Assembly (NCBI GenBank): GCA_046330435.1 | Contig: JAXLST010000010.1 | Location: 1-64,000, forward strand | Source of the DNA: Ga0077560 sp046330435 | GTDB lineage: Bacteria; Actinomycetota; Thermoleophilia; Miltoncostaeales; Miltoncostaeaceae | DNA: 64,000 bases | Reading direction: 5' to 3' | Part shown: piece after piece, positions 44,729-53,374 of the stretch | Position numbering within the stretch: position 1 is the first letter of the stretch | Layout of the letters: the number at the start of each line of letters is the position of its first letter | Position numbers and translations under genes: made by a program | Notes under the pieces: generated by a model | What the model saw: only the letters and a program-made list of their open reading frames with translations | Database searches by the model: none | What the model was told of the DNA's origin: nothing

Positions 44729-45783
44729 GCGCCTGCTCCCGGGACGGCCGCTGGCCGGATCTCCCCCGAGCCGCGCGGCACCAGGCGGGTGGGGAGGACG
44801 ACGCGATCGTAGTCGCCCGCCGCGCCGTCGATGCGGGCGAACAGGCGCGTCGCCGCGACGGTGCCCATCCCGGCCGGGTCCTGGGCGACGACGGTGATGC
44901 CCGGGTCGATGAGGTCCGCCAGGTCGAGGTCGTCGAAGCCCACCAGCGCGACGGTCCGCTGAAGGCCGAGCTCCCGCAGGCGGTAGAGCACGCCCACGGT
45001 GATGGTGTTCCGGGCGGTGAACAGGGCCGTGGGCGGGTCGGCGGCGGCCAGGAGTGCGGCGGCGGCCTCGCCGGCGTCCCGGGGGTCGCGCACGCCCATC
45101 CGCACCAGCGAGGGGTCGTGGGTGATTCCGGCGGCCTCCAGGGCGGCGCGGTAGCCCGCGAGCCGCTCCCGTGCCGTGTACGTCGAGTCGGCGTCGCCGA
45201 GGAACGCGATGCGGCGATGGCCCGCGGCGATGAGGTGCGCCACGCCGTCGGTGGCACCGCCGGCGTTGTCGCTCATCACGACGTCCGCGTCGATGAAGCC
45301 CGGCGGTCGGTCGACGAACACCAGCGCCACACCGGCCTCGCGGTCGCGCGTGAGGTACGCCTGGTCGCGGCCGGCGGGGGCGATCACGAGCCCGTCCACG
45401 CGGCGGCCCAGGAACGCCTGGGTGAGCTCGCGTTCCCGGTCGGGGTCCTCGTCGGAGCTGCCCACGATGGTGAGCACCCCGCGGGTGCGGGCGATGTCCT
45501 CCACGTGCCGGTACACCGACTGGAAGAACGCGTTGGCGACGTCCTCGAACACCAGGCCGATGGTGAGGCTCACCCGGTCCGCGCGACGCAGCGTGCTGGC
45601 CGTCGCGTCCGGGCGGTAGCCCAGGAGGTCCACGGCGTCGCGGACGCGTTGCGCCAGCTCCGGCTTCACCGGCACACTCCCGGTGATCACCCTCGACACG
45701 GTGGAGAGGCTCACGCCGGCGACGCCGGCGACGTCGCGCATGGTGGGCCGGCGGCCCCGGTCGGGTGGCGGGTGCGCAGACAA
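44725..45783 (-). CDS. LacI-family transcriptional repressor
   Basis: 352 residues from TTG at 45783 (ATG at 45741 is the alternative and begins right at the DNA-binding domain). The [23 protein letters not shown] and hinge [13 protein letters not shown] are followed by a periplasmic-binding-fold sensor ([54 protein letters not shown]). It is divergent from the sugar-binding-protein gene and upstream of the kinase. Palindromes of the AACGTT type lie over its own start and just downstream of the importer promoter, so it probably represses both directions. Confidence 0.92.
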   Translation of the reverse strand: MSAHPPPDRGRRPTMRDVAGVAGVSLSTVSRVITGSVPVKPELAQRVRDAVDLLGYRPDATASTLRRADRVSLTIGLVFEDVANAFFQSVYRHVEDIARTRGVLTIVGSSDEDPDRERELTQAFLGRRVDGLVIAPAGRDQAYLTRDREAGVALVFVDRPPGFIDADVVMSDNAGGATDGVAHLIAAGHRRIAFLGDADSTYTARERLAGYRAALEAAGITHDPSLVRMGVRDPRDAGEAAAALLAAADPPTALFTARNTITVGVLYRLRELGLQRTVALVGFDDLDLADLIDPGITVVAQDPAGMGTVAATRLFARIDGAAGDYDRVVLPTRLVPRGSGEIRPAAVPGAGA

Positions 45784-45791
45784 CGTTCCCT
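45778..45791. promoter_or_regulatory. LacI-type half-conserved operator over lacI-like start
   Basis: AGACAACGTTCCCT matches the complement of the importer operator (TGACAACGTTTTCA) at about 10 of 14 positions and overlaps the TTG start codon. Candidate autoregulatory site. Confidence 0.45.
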
Positions 45792-45853
45792 GAGGCTACT
45801 CCACCACGTGGGGCCCGCACCAGTGTCCCGTGCAACCGATGAGAAACGTCGTT

Positions 45854-45868
45854 GTGAATGGCGTTCAC
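45854..45868. promoter_or_regulatory. inverted repeat upstream of importer promoter
   Basis: GTGAA and TTCAC flank TGGCG, eight bases upstream of the -35. An activator or second repressor site is possible. Confidence 0.35.
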
Positions 45869-45875
45869 GCGGGGG

Positions 45876-45904
45876 TTGCAACCATCGGCACAACCGAGTT
45901 AGGG
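45876..45904 (+). promoter_or_regulatory. candidate promoter of sugar importer operon
   Basis: TTGCAA (-35) and TTAGGG (-10) are 17 bases apart. The predicted start of transcription falls just before the LacI-type palindrome. Confidence 0.45.
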
Positions 45905-45913
45905 TCGCTCTAC

Positions 45914-45927
45914 TGAAAACGTTGTCA
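45914..45927. promoter_or_regulatory. LacI-family operator of importer operon
   Basis: TGAAAACGTTGTCA is palindromic at 12 of 14 positions with the central AACGTT usual for LacI-family sites. It lies ~10 bases after the -10 hexamer. Confidence 0.65.
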
Positions 45928-45978
45928 CGAGGTTTCGTGACGTCGATCCCGGTCGGGACACCGGGAGGGGGGACGGGA

Positions 45979-47232
45979 ATGAAGACGAAGTCGCGGATGC
46001 GCACGATCGCAACGCGTCTGGCCGTGGTGGGCGCGGCCGGCGTTCTCGCAATGGGGATGGCCGCTTGCGGCAGCGACAGCTCATCCGGGTCGGGCGACGC
46101 GGACACGACGGCCGGCGGCGGCGGCGAGAAGGTCCTCGTGGGCCTCATCACCAAGACCGACACGAACCCCTTCTTCGTGAAGATGAAGGAAGGGGCGGAG
46201 GCGAAGGCCGCCGAGCTGGGCATGGAGCTCCAGTCGTTCGCCGGCAAGAAGGACGGCGACAACGACTCGCAGGTCCAGGCCGTCGAGAACCTCATCAGCG
46301 CGGGCGCCAAGGGCATCCTCATCACCCCGAGCGACCCCAAGGCCATCGCGCCGACCATTCAGAAGGCGCGTGACGCCGGCATCCTGGTGATCGCCCTCGA
46401 CACGCCGCTGGACCCGGCCTCCGCCGCGGACGCGACGTTCGCGACCGACAACTTCAAGGCCGGCGAGCTCATCGGCCAGTGGGCGAAGGCCAAGCTGGGC
46501 GCCGACGCCGCGAACGCCAAGATCGCGATGCTCGACCTCAACGCGACCGAGGTGACCGTCGACGTGGCCCGCGACCAGGGCTTCCTGCAGGGCTTCGGGA
46601 TCGACCTGAAGGACCCCGCCGACATCGGCGACGAGGACGACCCCCGCATCGTGGGCAACGAGGTCACCGACGGCGCCGAGTCCGGTGGGCGCACGGCGAT
46701 GGAGAACCTGCTCCAGAAGGAGCCGGGCATCAACCTCGTCTACACCATCAACGAGCCGGCCGCGGCGGGCGCCTACGAGGCGCTGAAGGCCGCCGGCAAG
46801 GAGAAGGGCGTCACCATCGTCTCGGTCGACGGCGGCTGCCCCGGGGTGCAGAACATCGAGGCGGGGATCATCGGCGCCACCTCGCAGCAGTACCCCCTGA
46901 AGATGGCGTCGCTGGGCGTGGAGGCCGTGAAGACCTTCGCCGAGGACGGCAGCAAGCCGGAGCCGAGCCCGGGCCTGGACTTCTTCAACACCGGGGTCGA
47001 GCTCATCGCCGCCGAGGCGGTTGACGGGGTGGACTCCAAGGACGTCCAGTTCGGCCTCGACAACTGCTGTGCTGATCACCTGACCGAGCGGGGAGGGGCG
47101 GCGGGTCGGCCGCCCCTCCCCGCCGGGTCTGAACGCGCCGGCGGGAACGGCGCAAGGGGGAAGCAACACCGCCATGAGCGAACGGGAATCCCAGGTGGGG
47201 GGGCACCCGAACCGGCCGGCGTCCGACTTTGA
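45979..47232 (+). CDS. frcB: sugar ABC importer, substrate-binding lipoprotein (FrcB-like)
   Basis: 417 codons from ATG at 45979. A signal peptide ends in the lipobox GMAAC (Cys30). The mature part is a periplasmic-binding-protein-1 fold ([70 protein letters not shown]) close to fructose-binding FrcB. The natural end should be near LDNCCADHL (~47080). The observed frame instead runs through a 15-bp hairpin and 59 bases into the permease gene, adding ~50 Arg/Gly-rich residues. A one-base indel near 47075-47080 would restore an early stop. Function secure; C-terminus doubtful. Confidence 0.85.
   Translation: MKTKSRMRTIATRLAVVGAAGVLAMGMAACGSDSSSGSGDADTTAGGGGEKVLVGLITKTDTNPFFVKMKEGAEAKAAELGMELQSFAGKKDGDNDSQVQAVENLISAGAKGILITPSDPKAIAPTIQKARDAGILVIALDTPLDPASAADATFATDNFKAGELIGQWAKAKLGADAANAKIAMLDLNATEVTVDVARDQGFLQGFGIDLKDPADIGDEDDPRIVGNEVTDGAESGGRTAMENLLQKEPGINLVYTINEPAAAGAYEALKAAGKEKGVTIVSVDGGCPGVQNIEAGIIGATSQQYPLKMASLGVEAVKTFAEDGSKPEPSPGLDFFNTGVELIAAEAVDGVDSKDVQFGLDNCCADHLTERGGAAGRPPLPAGSERAGGNGARGKQHRHERTGIPGGGAPEPAGVRL
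47088..47123 (+). terminator. hairpin between binding-protein and permease genes
   Basis: Perfect 15-bp stem GCGGGGAGGGGCGGC with loop GGGTCG. In this position such hairpins stabilise the binding-protein mRNA and reduce read-through to the permease. Confidence 0.65.
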
Positions 47233-48274
47233 AGCCGTCGCCGCCTCCGCCTCGACAGAACACGCGGCCGAGGCGTTCCTCGGCCGTCAGCGCAGTCCGC
47301 TGGAGCGCGTGCAGCTGTTCCTGCACTCGTCGCAGATCGCGGCACCGGCACTCGTCCTGCTGGTCTCGTTCGTCGCGTTCAGCGTCATCGCCGACAACTT
47401 CCTGAAGCCCTTCAACGTTTCGCTGATCCTTCAGCAGGTGATGATCGTCGGCATCCTGGGCATCGCCCAGACCCTGGTGATCCTCACCGCGGGGATCGAC
47501 CTGTCGGTGGGGACGATGATGTTCCTGTCATCGGTGGTGATGGGCGAGCTCGCCGTTGACAAGGGCCTTCCGACGTTCCTCGCCATCGCCGCCGGCCTCG
47601 CCGTGGGGCTGGCCTGCGGCGCCTTCAACGGGGCGCTCGTGACGCGGTTCCGGCTGCCCCCGTTCATCGCGACGCTCGGCACCTACCTCATCTTCGGGGC
47701 GCTGACGCTCTACGTGTCCAAGAGCGAGACGATCCGCGCCCAGGACGTCGCGGATCAGGCCGGCGCCCTGCAGTGGCTCGGCAGGTCCTTCGACCTGGGG
47801 GGCATGGCGATCACCTGGGGCGTCATCCTCATGCTCGGCCTCTTCGGGCTCATCTGGTTCTGTCTCAACTGGACCGCCTGGGGCCGGCACGTCTACGCGG
47901 TGGGTGACGACCCGCAGGCCGCGCTGCTGTCGGGTATCCGCACCAAGCGCGTGCTCCTGTCGGTGTACGCCGTGGCCGGCCTCATCTGCGCCATCGCCGG
48001 ATGGGCGCTCATCGGGCGGGCCGGGGCCGTGGCGCCGCAGGGCCTGCCGGAGGTCAACCTCGACAGCATCACGGCCGTGGTCATCGGCGGCACCAGCCTC
48101 TTCGGCGGTCGCGGCAGCGTGATCGGGACGCTCTTCGGCGCCGTCATCGTCGGCGTCTTCCGCAACGGCCTCGCGCTCGCCGGCGTGGACGTCCTGTGGC
48201 AGAACTTCACCGTGGGCGGGCTCATCCTGGTGGCCATCGCCGCGGACCAGTGGATCCGGGGGGCGAAGGCATGA
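47174..48274 (+). CDS. frcC: sugar ABC importer permease (FrcC/RbsC-like)
   Basis: 366 residues from ATG at 47174. A ~50-residue cytoplasmic N-terminus is followed by 8-10 membrane helices ([40 protein letters not shown], the RbsC signature [19 protein letters not shown], and [20 protein letters not shown]). It should form the homodimeric channel of a carbohydrate-type ABC importer. Its stop overlaps the ATPase start (ATGA). Confidence 0.94.
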   Translation: MSERESQVGGHPNRPASDFEAVAASASTEHAAEAFLGRQRSPLERVQLFLHSSQIAAPALVLLVSFVAFSVIADNFLKPFNVSLILQQVMIVGILGIAQTLVILTAGIDLSVGTMMFLSSVVMGELAVDKGLPTFLAIAAGLAVGLACGAFNGALVTRFRLPPFIATLGTYLIFGALTLYVSKSETIRAQDVADQAGALQWLGRSFDLGGMAITWGVILMLGLFGLIWFCLNWTAWGRHVYAVGDDPQAALLSGIRTKRVLLSVYAVAGLICAIAGWALIGRAGAVAPQGLPEVNLDSITAVVIGGTSLFGGRGSVIGTLFGAVIVGVFRNGLALAGVDVLWQNFTVGGLILVAIAADQWIRGAKA

Positions 48275-49056
48275 GCACGCCGGTCCTCGAGGCCAGGGGC
48301 CTCGTCAAGGTGTACGGCACGGTCGTCGCTCTCGACGGCGCCGACTTCGTCCTCAACGCCGGTGAGATCGTGGGGGTCATCGGCGACAACGGCGCGGGGA
48401 AGTCCACGCTCATCAAGGCGCTCTCGGGTGCGCTGACGCCGGACCAGGGGGAGATCCTCCTGGATGGCGAGCCGGTGAACTTCCGGAACCCCCTCGACGC
48501 TCGCCGCATGGGTATCGAGACCGTCTACCAGAATCTCGCGGTGGCCCCCGCGCTCGACATCTCGTCGAACCTGTTCCTGGGGCGCGAGCGCCGTCGTCAG
48601 GACGTGTTCGGAAAGGTCCTGCGCGTGCTCGACAAGGGCGGGATGGAGCGGACCGCGCGCGAGCAGATGAACGCGCTGGGGCTCATGACCATCCAGAACG
48701 TCGGGCAGGCGGTGGAGACGCTGTCCGGTGGTCAGCGACAGGGCGTGGCCGTGGCGCGGGCCGCGGCGTTCGGCACCAAGCTGGTGATCATGGACGAGCC
48801 GACGGCGGCGCTCGGGGTGAAGGAGTCCCGTCGCGTGCTTGACCTCATCAAGGAGGTCCGCAGCCGCGGGCTGCCGATCATCCTCATCAGCCACAACATG
48901 CCGCACGTGTTCGAGCTGTGCGACCGCATCCACATCCAGCGGCTGGGCCGCCGGGTGGCGGAGGTCACGCCGGAGAGTCACACGATGGCGGAGGCCGTCG
49001 CGATCATGACCGGCGCGATGACGGTCGAAGGGAGCGCCCCCAACGGGGCGTCGTGA
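48271..49056 (+). CDS. frcA: sugar ABC importer ATPase, single domain (FrcA-like)
   Basis: 261 residues from ATG at 48271. One ABC domain with Walker A IGDNGAGKSTLIKALSG, Q-loop ETVYQNLAV, signature ETLSGGQRQGVAVARA, Walker B LVIMDEPTAALG and the switch His in ILISHNMPHVF. RbsA-type systems use a ~500-residue tandem ATPase. A single domain of this size is the mark of the Frc fructose family, which supports fructose (or mannose/ribose) as substrate. Last gene of the importer operon. Confidence 0.94.
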   Translation: MSTPVLEARGLVKVYGTVVALDGADFVLNAGEIVGVIGDNGAGKSTLIKALSGALTPDQGEILLDGEPVNFRNPLDARRMGIETVYQNLAVAPALDISSNLFLGRERRRQDVFGKVLRVLDKGGMERTAREQMNALGLMTIQNVGQAVETLSGGQRQGVAVARAAAFGTKLVIMDEPTAALGVKESRRVLDLIKEVRSRGLPIILISHNMPHVFELCDRIHIQRLGRRVAEVTPESHTMAEAVAIMTGAMTVEGSAPNGAS

Positions 49057-49140
49057 ACGGCGAGGTGCCCCCTTGCCCGCCGTTCACCCCACCTCGGGCG
49101 GTGGCACAGCCACCCGCCGGCCGCGTCGCCGCCCGGGACA

Positions 49141-49157
49141 CCTCCCACGGTGGGAGG
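49141..49157 (+). repeat. short hairpin upstream of SDR gene
   Basis: CCTCCCA and TGGGAGG flank CGG; the right arm contains GGAGG nine bases before the ATG, so folding could hide that ribosome site. Confidence 0.4.
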
Positions 49158-49165
49158 ATTGCGGG

Positions 49166-49867
49166 ATGACCGATCTCACTGGCCGCGCTGCCCTCGTCAC
49201 CGGGGCGAGCCGCGGAATCGGGGCCGCACTGGCCCGCATGCTCCACGCGGCGGGTGCCGGCGTGGGGCTCATCTCCAGGTCCGGTGACGACCTGGGACTC
49301 GACGGGGCGCTCGGCGTTGCGTGCGACGTGCGCGACGCCGCCGCCGTGGACGCCGCCACCGCGCAGGTGGCGGAGCGCTTCGGGCGCCTCGACATCCTGG
49401 TGGTGAACGCCGGGGTCGCCACGTACGGGCCGTTCACCGAGCTGCCCGCGGACGACCTCGAGGAGATCATCGACGTCAACGTGAAGGGGGCGCTGTACGC
49501 GGTGCGGGCGGCGTTGCCGCATCTGCTGCGCTCCGACGCGGCGGACGTGGTGATGGTGGCCTCCGAGGCGGGCCGCCGGGGCTTCCCCGGCGAGGCCGTC
49601 TACTGCGCCAGCAAGTTCGCGCAGGTGGGCTTCATGCGCGCCCTGGACGGGGAGCTGCGCGAGAAGGGCGTGCGCTGCACCAACCTGTGCCCGGGCGGGG
49701 TGGCCACCGACTTCGCCATGGGCCGGGGCCGCGGGCCGGGCGACACCGACGGGATGATGACCGCCGAGGAGATCGCCGACCTCGCGATGTACGTCATCAC
49801 CCGGCCGCGCGGAATGCGGATCCTGGAGTGCGTGCTGCGCCCGATGATCGAGGCCTCATGGGGCTGA
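49166..49867 (+). CDS. short-chain dehydrogenase/reductase
   Basis: 233 residues from ATG at 49166. NAD(P)-binding TGASRGIGAALARML, the NAG strand ILVVNAGVATYG, a Ser in VVMVASEAGRRG and the catalytic Tyr/Lys of AVYCASKFAQVGF make it a classical SDR. Substrate unknown. It overlaps the start of the Gfo/Idh gene by 10 bases and lies downstream of the sugar importer, so it may oxidise an imported sugar or polyol. Confidence 0.92.
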   Translation: MTDLTGRAALVTGASRGIGAALARMLHAAGAGVGLISRSGDDLGLDGALGVACDVRDAAAVDAATAQVAERFGRLDILVVNAGVATYGPFTELPADDLEEIIDVNVKGALYAVRAALPHLLRSDAADVVMVASEAGRRGFPGEAVYCASKFAQVGFMRALDGELREKGVRCTNLCPGGVATDFAMGRGRGPGDTDGMMTAEEIADLAMYVITRPRGMRILECVLRPMIEASWG

Positions 49868-50847
49868 GGCTCGGGATCCTCTCCACGGCGGCGATCAACG
49901 ACCTCATCATCCCGGCGGCGCGTGCCGCCGGGATCGAGCTCGCCGCGGTGGCGAGCCGCGACACCGCCAGGGCCGAGGCGTATGCCGCGGCCAACGGGTT
50001 CGCCCGCGGGCACGGCTCGTACGAGGCCCTGCTTGACGACCCGGATGTCGACCTGGTCTACATCTCGGCCCCGAACAACCTGCATGTCGAGTGGGCGCTC
50101 CGGGCGATCGCCGCGGGCAAGCACGTGCTGGTCGAGAAGCCGCTCACCCGCGCCGCCGAGGAGGCGCGCGCCGTGGTGGCGGCCGCGGAGGCCGCCGGCG
50201 TCGTGGTGTCGGAGGCGTTCATGTGGCGCCACAACCCCCAGACCCGCGCGCTCGAGGACCTGGTGCGCGCCGGCACGGTGGGGCGGGTGCTCGTGGTGCG
50301 CGCGTCGTTCGCCTTCGAGCTGGAGGGCCTTCGCGGAGCGGACGACACTAGGTTCGACCCGGATCTGGACGGCGGCAGCCTCATGGACGTGGGCTGCTAC
50401 TGCCTCAGCGGCATCCGGCTGCTGGCCGGGGAGCCCGAGCGGGTGCATGCCGAGCGGATCCTCGGGCGCAGCGGGGTCGACATCGCAATGACCGCGACCC
50501 TGCGCATGCCCGGAGACGTGCTCGCCCAGTTCGACTGCGGGTTCGCCACCCCGCACCGGGACGAGCTTGAGGTGGTCGGTACGGAGGGGAGCCTCTACAT
50601 CGACGATCCCTGGCACGCCCGGCAGCCCGGCATCGAGGTGCGTCCCGCCGCCGGGGACCGGTACACGGTGGAGGTCACCCCGCAGGACAGCTACCGGCTG
50701 CAGCTGGAGAACGTCGCCGCGGCCATCGCCGGCGCGGCCCTCCTGCGGGTCGACGGCGCCGACGCGATCGGCCAGGCCCGCGCCCTGGAGGCCGTCCACC
50801 GCGCCGCCGCGGAGGGTGTCACGGTGGTCCCGGAACCGCTGGACTGA
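49858..50847 (+). CDS. Gfo/Idh/MocA-family oxidoreductase
   Basis: 329 residues from ATG at 49858, overlapping the SDR gene. An N-terminal Rossmann fold (LRLGILSTAAINDLIIPAAR, VDLVYISAPNNLHVEWALRA, GKHVLVEKPLTRAAEEA with the catalytic EKP Lys) is followed by the alpha/beta C-terminal domain (SEAFMWRHNPQTRAL, DGGSLMDVGCYCLSGIRLLA). The family oxidises sugars, inositols or amino-sugars with NAD(P). With the SDR it probably extends the sugar-use module. A strong terminator follows. Confidence 0.92.
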   Translation: MGLRLGILSTAAINDLIIPAARAAGIELAAVASRDTARAEAYAAANGFARGHGSYEALLDDPDVDLVYISAPNNLHVEWALRAIAAGKHVLVEKPLTRAAEEARAVVAAAEAAGVVVSEAFMWRHNPQTRALEDLVRAGTVGRVLVVRASFAFELEGLRGADDTRFDPDLDGGSLMDVGCYCLSGIRLLAGEPERVHAERILGRSGVDIAMTATLRMPGDVLAQFDCGFATPHRDELEVVGTEGSLYIDDPWHARQPGIEVRPAAGDRYTVEVTPQDSYRLQLENVAAAIAGAALLRVDGADAIGQARALEAVHRAAAEGVTVVPEPLD

Positions 50848-50859
50848 GCGTCGCGGGAC

Positions 50860-50882
50860 GGGGGACGGCCGCGCCGTCCCCC
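50860..50882. terminator. hairpin between Gfo/Idh and thiolase genes
   Basis: Perfect 10-bp stem GGGGGACGGC/GCCGTCCCCC with loop CGC, 13 bases after the Gfo/Idh stop and 14 before the thiolase stop on the other strand. It may serve both. Confidence 0.7.
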
Positions 50883-50896
50883 ATCGGTCGCGGTTG

Positions 50897-52057
50897 CTAC
50901 ACGGCCTCGAGGATCGTGGCGTTCCCCATGCCGCCGCCCTCGCACATGGTCTGGAGCCCGAAGCGGGCACCGCGCCGCCCCATCTCGTGCACGAGGGTGG
51001 TCATGAGGCGCGCCCCGCTGCACCCGAGGGGGTGGCCGAGGGAGATCGCGCCGCCGTTGACGTTCACGCGGTCCATGTCGGCGCCCAGCTCGCGTCCCCA
51101 GGCGATCGGGACCGACGCGAAGGCCTCGCTCACCTCGAACAGATCGATGTCATCGATGGTGAGACCGGCCCGGCGCAGCGCCTGCCGGGTGCTGGGGATC
51201 GGGCCCGCCAGGCTCTCGACGGGGTCGGTCCCGCCGAGCCCGAACGCGTGGAAGCGCGCCCTGGGGCGCAGACCCAGGCGGGCGGCCGCCTCCTCGGACG
51301 CGATGAGGACGGCCGCGGCCCCGTCGCTGATCTGCGACGAGGTGGCGGCGGTGAGCCGCCCGTCCTCCTTGAACACGGTGCGGAGCTTGGCGAGCGACTC
51401 GACGGAGGAGTTCGGCCGGATGCCCTCGTCGGCGTCCGCCATCCATTCCTCGCCCTCCCGGGCGGCGCGGACGGCGACGATCTCGTCGGCGAACCGGCCG
51501 GCCTCGGTGGCCGCGGCGGCCCGCAGGTGCGAGGTCACCGCGAAGGCGTCGAGGTCGTCACGTGAGATGTCCCAGCGCTCGGCGATCATCTCGCCGGAGA
51601 GCCCCTGGTTGATGATTCCCTCCACGCCGTAGCGCGCCCGGAAACGTGGCCCGTAGGCCTCCTCCGGATCGGGCGCGTTCGCCCACATGGGCACGCGGCT
51701 CATCGACTCCACGCCCGCGGCGATCACCAGGTCGTAGGCGCCGGCCATGACCCCCTGCGCGGCGAAGTGCGCGGCCTGCTGGGAGCTGCCGCACTGACGG
51801 TCGATGGTCACCGCCGGGACCGATTCGGGGAAGCCGGCGCCGAGCACCGCGCTGCGGCCGATGTTGACGGATTGCTCGCCCACCTGGTCCAGGCAGCCGA
51901 CGATCACGTCGTCGAGGGCCGCGGGGTCGACCCCGGCCCGCTGCACGACCGCCGCGAGCACCTCCGCAAGGAGATCGGCGGGGTGCCAGGCGGCCAGCAT
52001 GCCGTTCAGGCGGCCGATGGGGGTGCGGACGGCCTCGATGATGAGTGCGTCGGTCAT
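50897..52057 (-). CDS. acetyl-CoA C-acyltransferase (thiolase)
   Basis: 386 residues from ATG at 52057, overlapping the hydratase stop. Catalytic residues are intact: Cys in TIDRQCGSSQQAAHF, His in NVNGGAISLGHPLGCSGAR and the second Cys in TMCEGGGMGNATILE. N-terminal ALIIEAVRTPIGRLNG is typical. It may condense two acetyl-CoA to acetoacetyl-CoA for PHA synthesis or run beta-oxidation; operon partnership with an enoyl-CoA hydratase leans to beta-oxidation or a dual role. It is divergent from the PHA operon across a shared operator region. Confidence 0.95.
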   Translation of the reverse strand: MTDALIIEAVRTPIGRLNGMLAAWHPADLLAEVLAAVVQRAGVDPAALDDVIVGCLDQVGEQSVNIGRSAVLGAGFPESVPAVTIDRQCGSSQQAAHFAAQGVMAGAYDLVIAAGVESMSRVPMWANAPDPEEAYGPRFRARYGVEGIINQGLSGEMIAERWDISRDDLDAFAVTSHLRAAAATEAGRFADEIVAVRAAREGEEWMADADEGIRPNSSVESLAKLRTVFKEDGRLTAATSSQISDGAAAVLIASEEAAARLGLRPRARFHAFGLGGTDPVESLAGPIPSTRQALRRAGLTIDDIDLFEVSEAFASVPIAWGRELGADMDRVNVNGGAISLGHPLGCSGARLMTTLVHEMGRRGARFGLQTMCEGGGMGNATILEAV

Positions 52058-52845
52058 CGCGCCGGCACCTCCTCGCGGTGCGCGAACCGTGCCGGCCGCT
52101 TCTCGAAGAAGGCGTCCATGCCCTCGCGCTGGTCCGGCGTCGTGAAGGCCAGGGCGAAGGTGTCGATCTCCTGCCGGTAGGGACTCGGGTCGCCGCCGCC
52201 CAGCGCCAGGTTGCAGAGCGTCTTGGCCGCCGCGGTCGCCCACCCGGGGTGCCGGGCGATCTGGCCCGCGAGCTCGACCGCCTTGTCGAGCAGCTCGTCG
52301 CCGGGGTGGACGTGGTTCACCAGACCCGCCCGCTGCGCCTCGTCGGCCATGACGTGGCGCCCGGTGAGGATCATCTCCTTGGCGAAGCCCAGGGATGTGA
52401 CCCGGGCGAGTCGCTGGGTGCCCCCCCAGCCGGGGAGGATCCCGAGTGCCACCTCGGGCTGGGCGAACCGGGCCCGGTCGGACGCGATGCGCACGTCGCA
52501 CGCGAGGGCGATCTCGCAGCCGCCGCCCAGGGCGTAGCCGTTCACCGCGGCGACCGACGGCGTTCCCAGGCGCTCGATCCGGGCCGCGACGGCGTGACCG
52601 CGCGCCGCGAAGTCGCGCGCTTCGAGGGCGCCCGCCGTCCGCATGTGCCCGATGTCGGCGCCGGCGCAGAAGGCCTTGGGCCCTGCCCCGGTCAGCACGA
52701 TCGCGCCGATGGACGCATCCTCGTCGGCGGATTCGAGCGCGGCCTCGAGGTCATCGAGCATCTCGGGCGACAGCGCGTTGAGCGCGTCTGGCCGGTTGAG
52801 GGTGAGGATCGCGACGGCGTCGCGGCGCTCATAGTCGACTGTCAC
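52054..52845 (-). CDS. enoyl-CoA hydratase/isomerase
   Basis: 263 residues from GTG at 52845. Crotonase-fold marks: AILTLNRPDALNALSPEM, the oxyanion segment KAFCAGADIGHMR, and VNGYALGGGCEIALACD with catalytic Glu positions in IALACDVRIAS and FAQPEVALGILPGWGGTQRL. It hydrates trans-2-enoyl-CoA to (S)-3-hydroxyacyl-CoA. First gene of a two-gene minus-strand operon with thiolase; its promoter lies next to the PadR palindrome. Confidence 0.95.
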   Translation of the reverse strand: MTVDYERRDAVAILTLNRPDALNALSPEMLDDLEAALESADEDASIGAIVLTGAGPKAFCAGADIGHMRTAGALEARDFAARGHAVAARIERLGTPSVAAVNGYALGGGCEIALACDVRIASDRARFAQPEVALGILPGWGGTQRLARVTSLGFAKEMILTGRHVMADEAQRAGLVNHVHPGDELLDKAVELAGQIARHPGWATAAAKTLCNLALGGGDPSPYRQEIDTFALAFTTPDQREGMDAFFEKRPARFAHREEVPAR

Positions 52846-52893
52846 GTCGCTGCTCCGGGGTCGTTGGCCGGTTTCGTTGACATCGTAACGTCC

Positions 52894-52914
52894 ATAGGTG
52901 CACACTGCACCTAT
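52894..52914. promoter_or_regulatory. perfect palindromic operator at padR start
   Basis: ATAGGTGCA-CAC-TGCACCTAT, with perfect 9-base arms. It covers the ATG at 52913 and lies between the divergent hydratase/thiolase and PHA operons. TTGACA at 52877-52882 may be a -35 element. Confidence 0.75.
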
Positions 52915-53374
52915 GGAGGCATCGTTGAGCAATGGGCGGCCGCGCGGCGGTGAGCCCCACCCGCATCTGCGGCCCGCGCCCGAACCATCCGACGGGACGC
53001 GGGCGAAGGGGCCCGAGCCGCAGAACCCCCGGATGCTGGTCCAGCCGTTCCTGCTGCTCGCACTCGAGCAGTGGCAGAGCCACGGGTACGAGCTCGTGCG
53101 GCGGCTGTCGGCGTTCGGTTTCGAGGCGCTTGACCGGGGGAGCGTGTACCGCATCCTCCGCCAGCTCGAGCGCGACGGCCTGGTGATCTCCGGTTGGGAC
53201 ACCTCGCACGACGGGCCGGCCCGTCGCTTGTACTCGCTCACCGATGCGGGTCGCAGCTACCTCGAGATCTGGGCCGGCTCCCTGCGGATGTACCAGACGA
53301 TGCTGGACAACTTCTTCCGGCTCTATCTGCCGTCGCACGGCGCCGCCGAAGGCGAATCGAACGGGGCCAGGTGA
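52913..53374 (+). CDS. PadR-family transcriptional regulator
   Basis: 153 residues from ATG at 52913 (GTG at 52898 is in frame; no ribosome site, so a leaderless start is possible). After a Pro-rich N-terminus the PadR winged helix begins at residue ~42 (PFLLLALEQWQSHGYELVRR, SVYRILRQLERDGLVIS, RRLYSLTDAGRSYLE). The C-terminal helix for dimerisation ends in NFFRLYLPSHG. It likely binds the palindrome over its own start and controls both divergent operons. Its stop overlaps the next start (GTGA). Confidence 0.9.
   Translation: MEASLSNGRPRGGEPHPHLRPAPEPSDGTRAKGPEPQNPRMLVQPFLLLALEQWQSHGYELVRRLSAFGFEALDRGSVYRILRQLERDGLVISGWDTSHDGPARRLYSLTDAGRSYLEIWAGSLRMYQTMLDNFFRLYLPSHGAAEGESNGAR

Noticed and set aside
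50897..52057. Calling the thiolase phaA
   Set aside because: It is operonic with an enoyl-CoA hydratase on the opposite strand to the PHA operon, so beta-oxidation is at least as likely.
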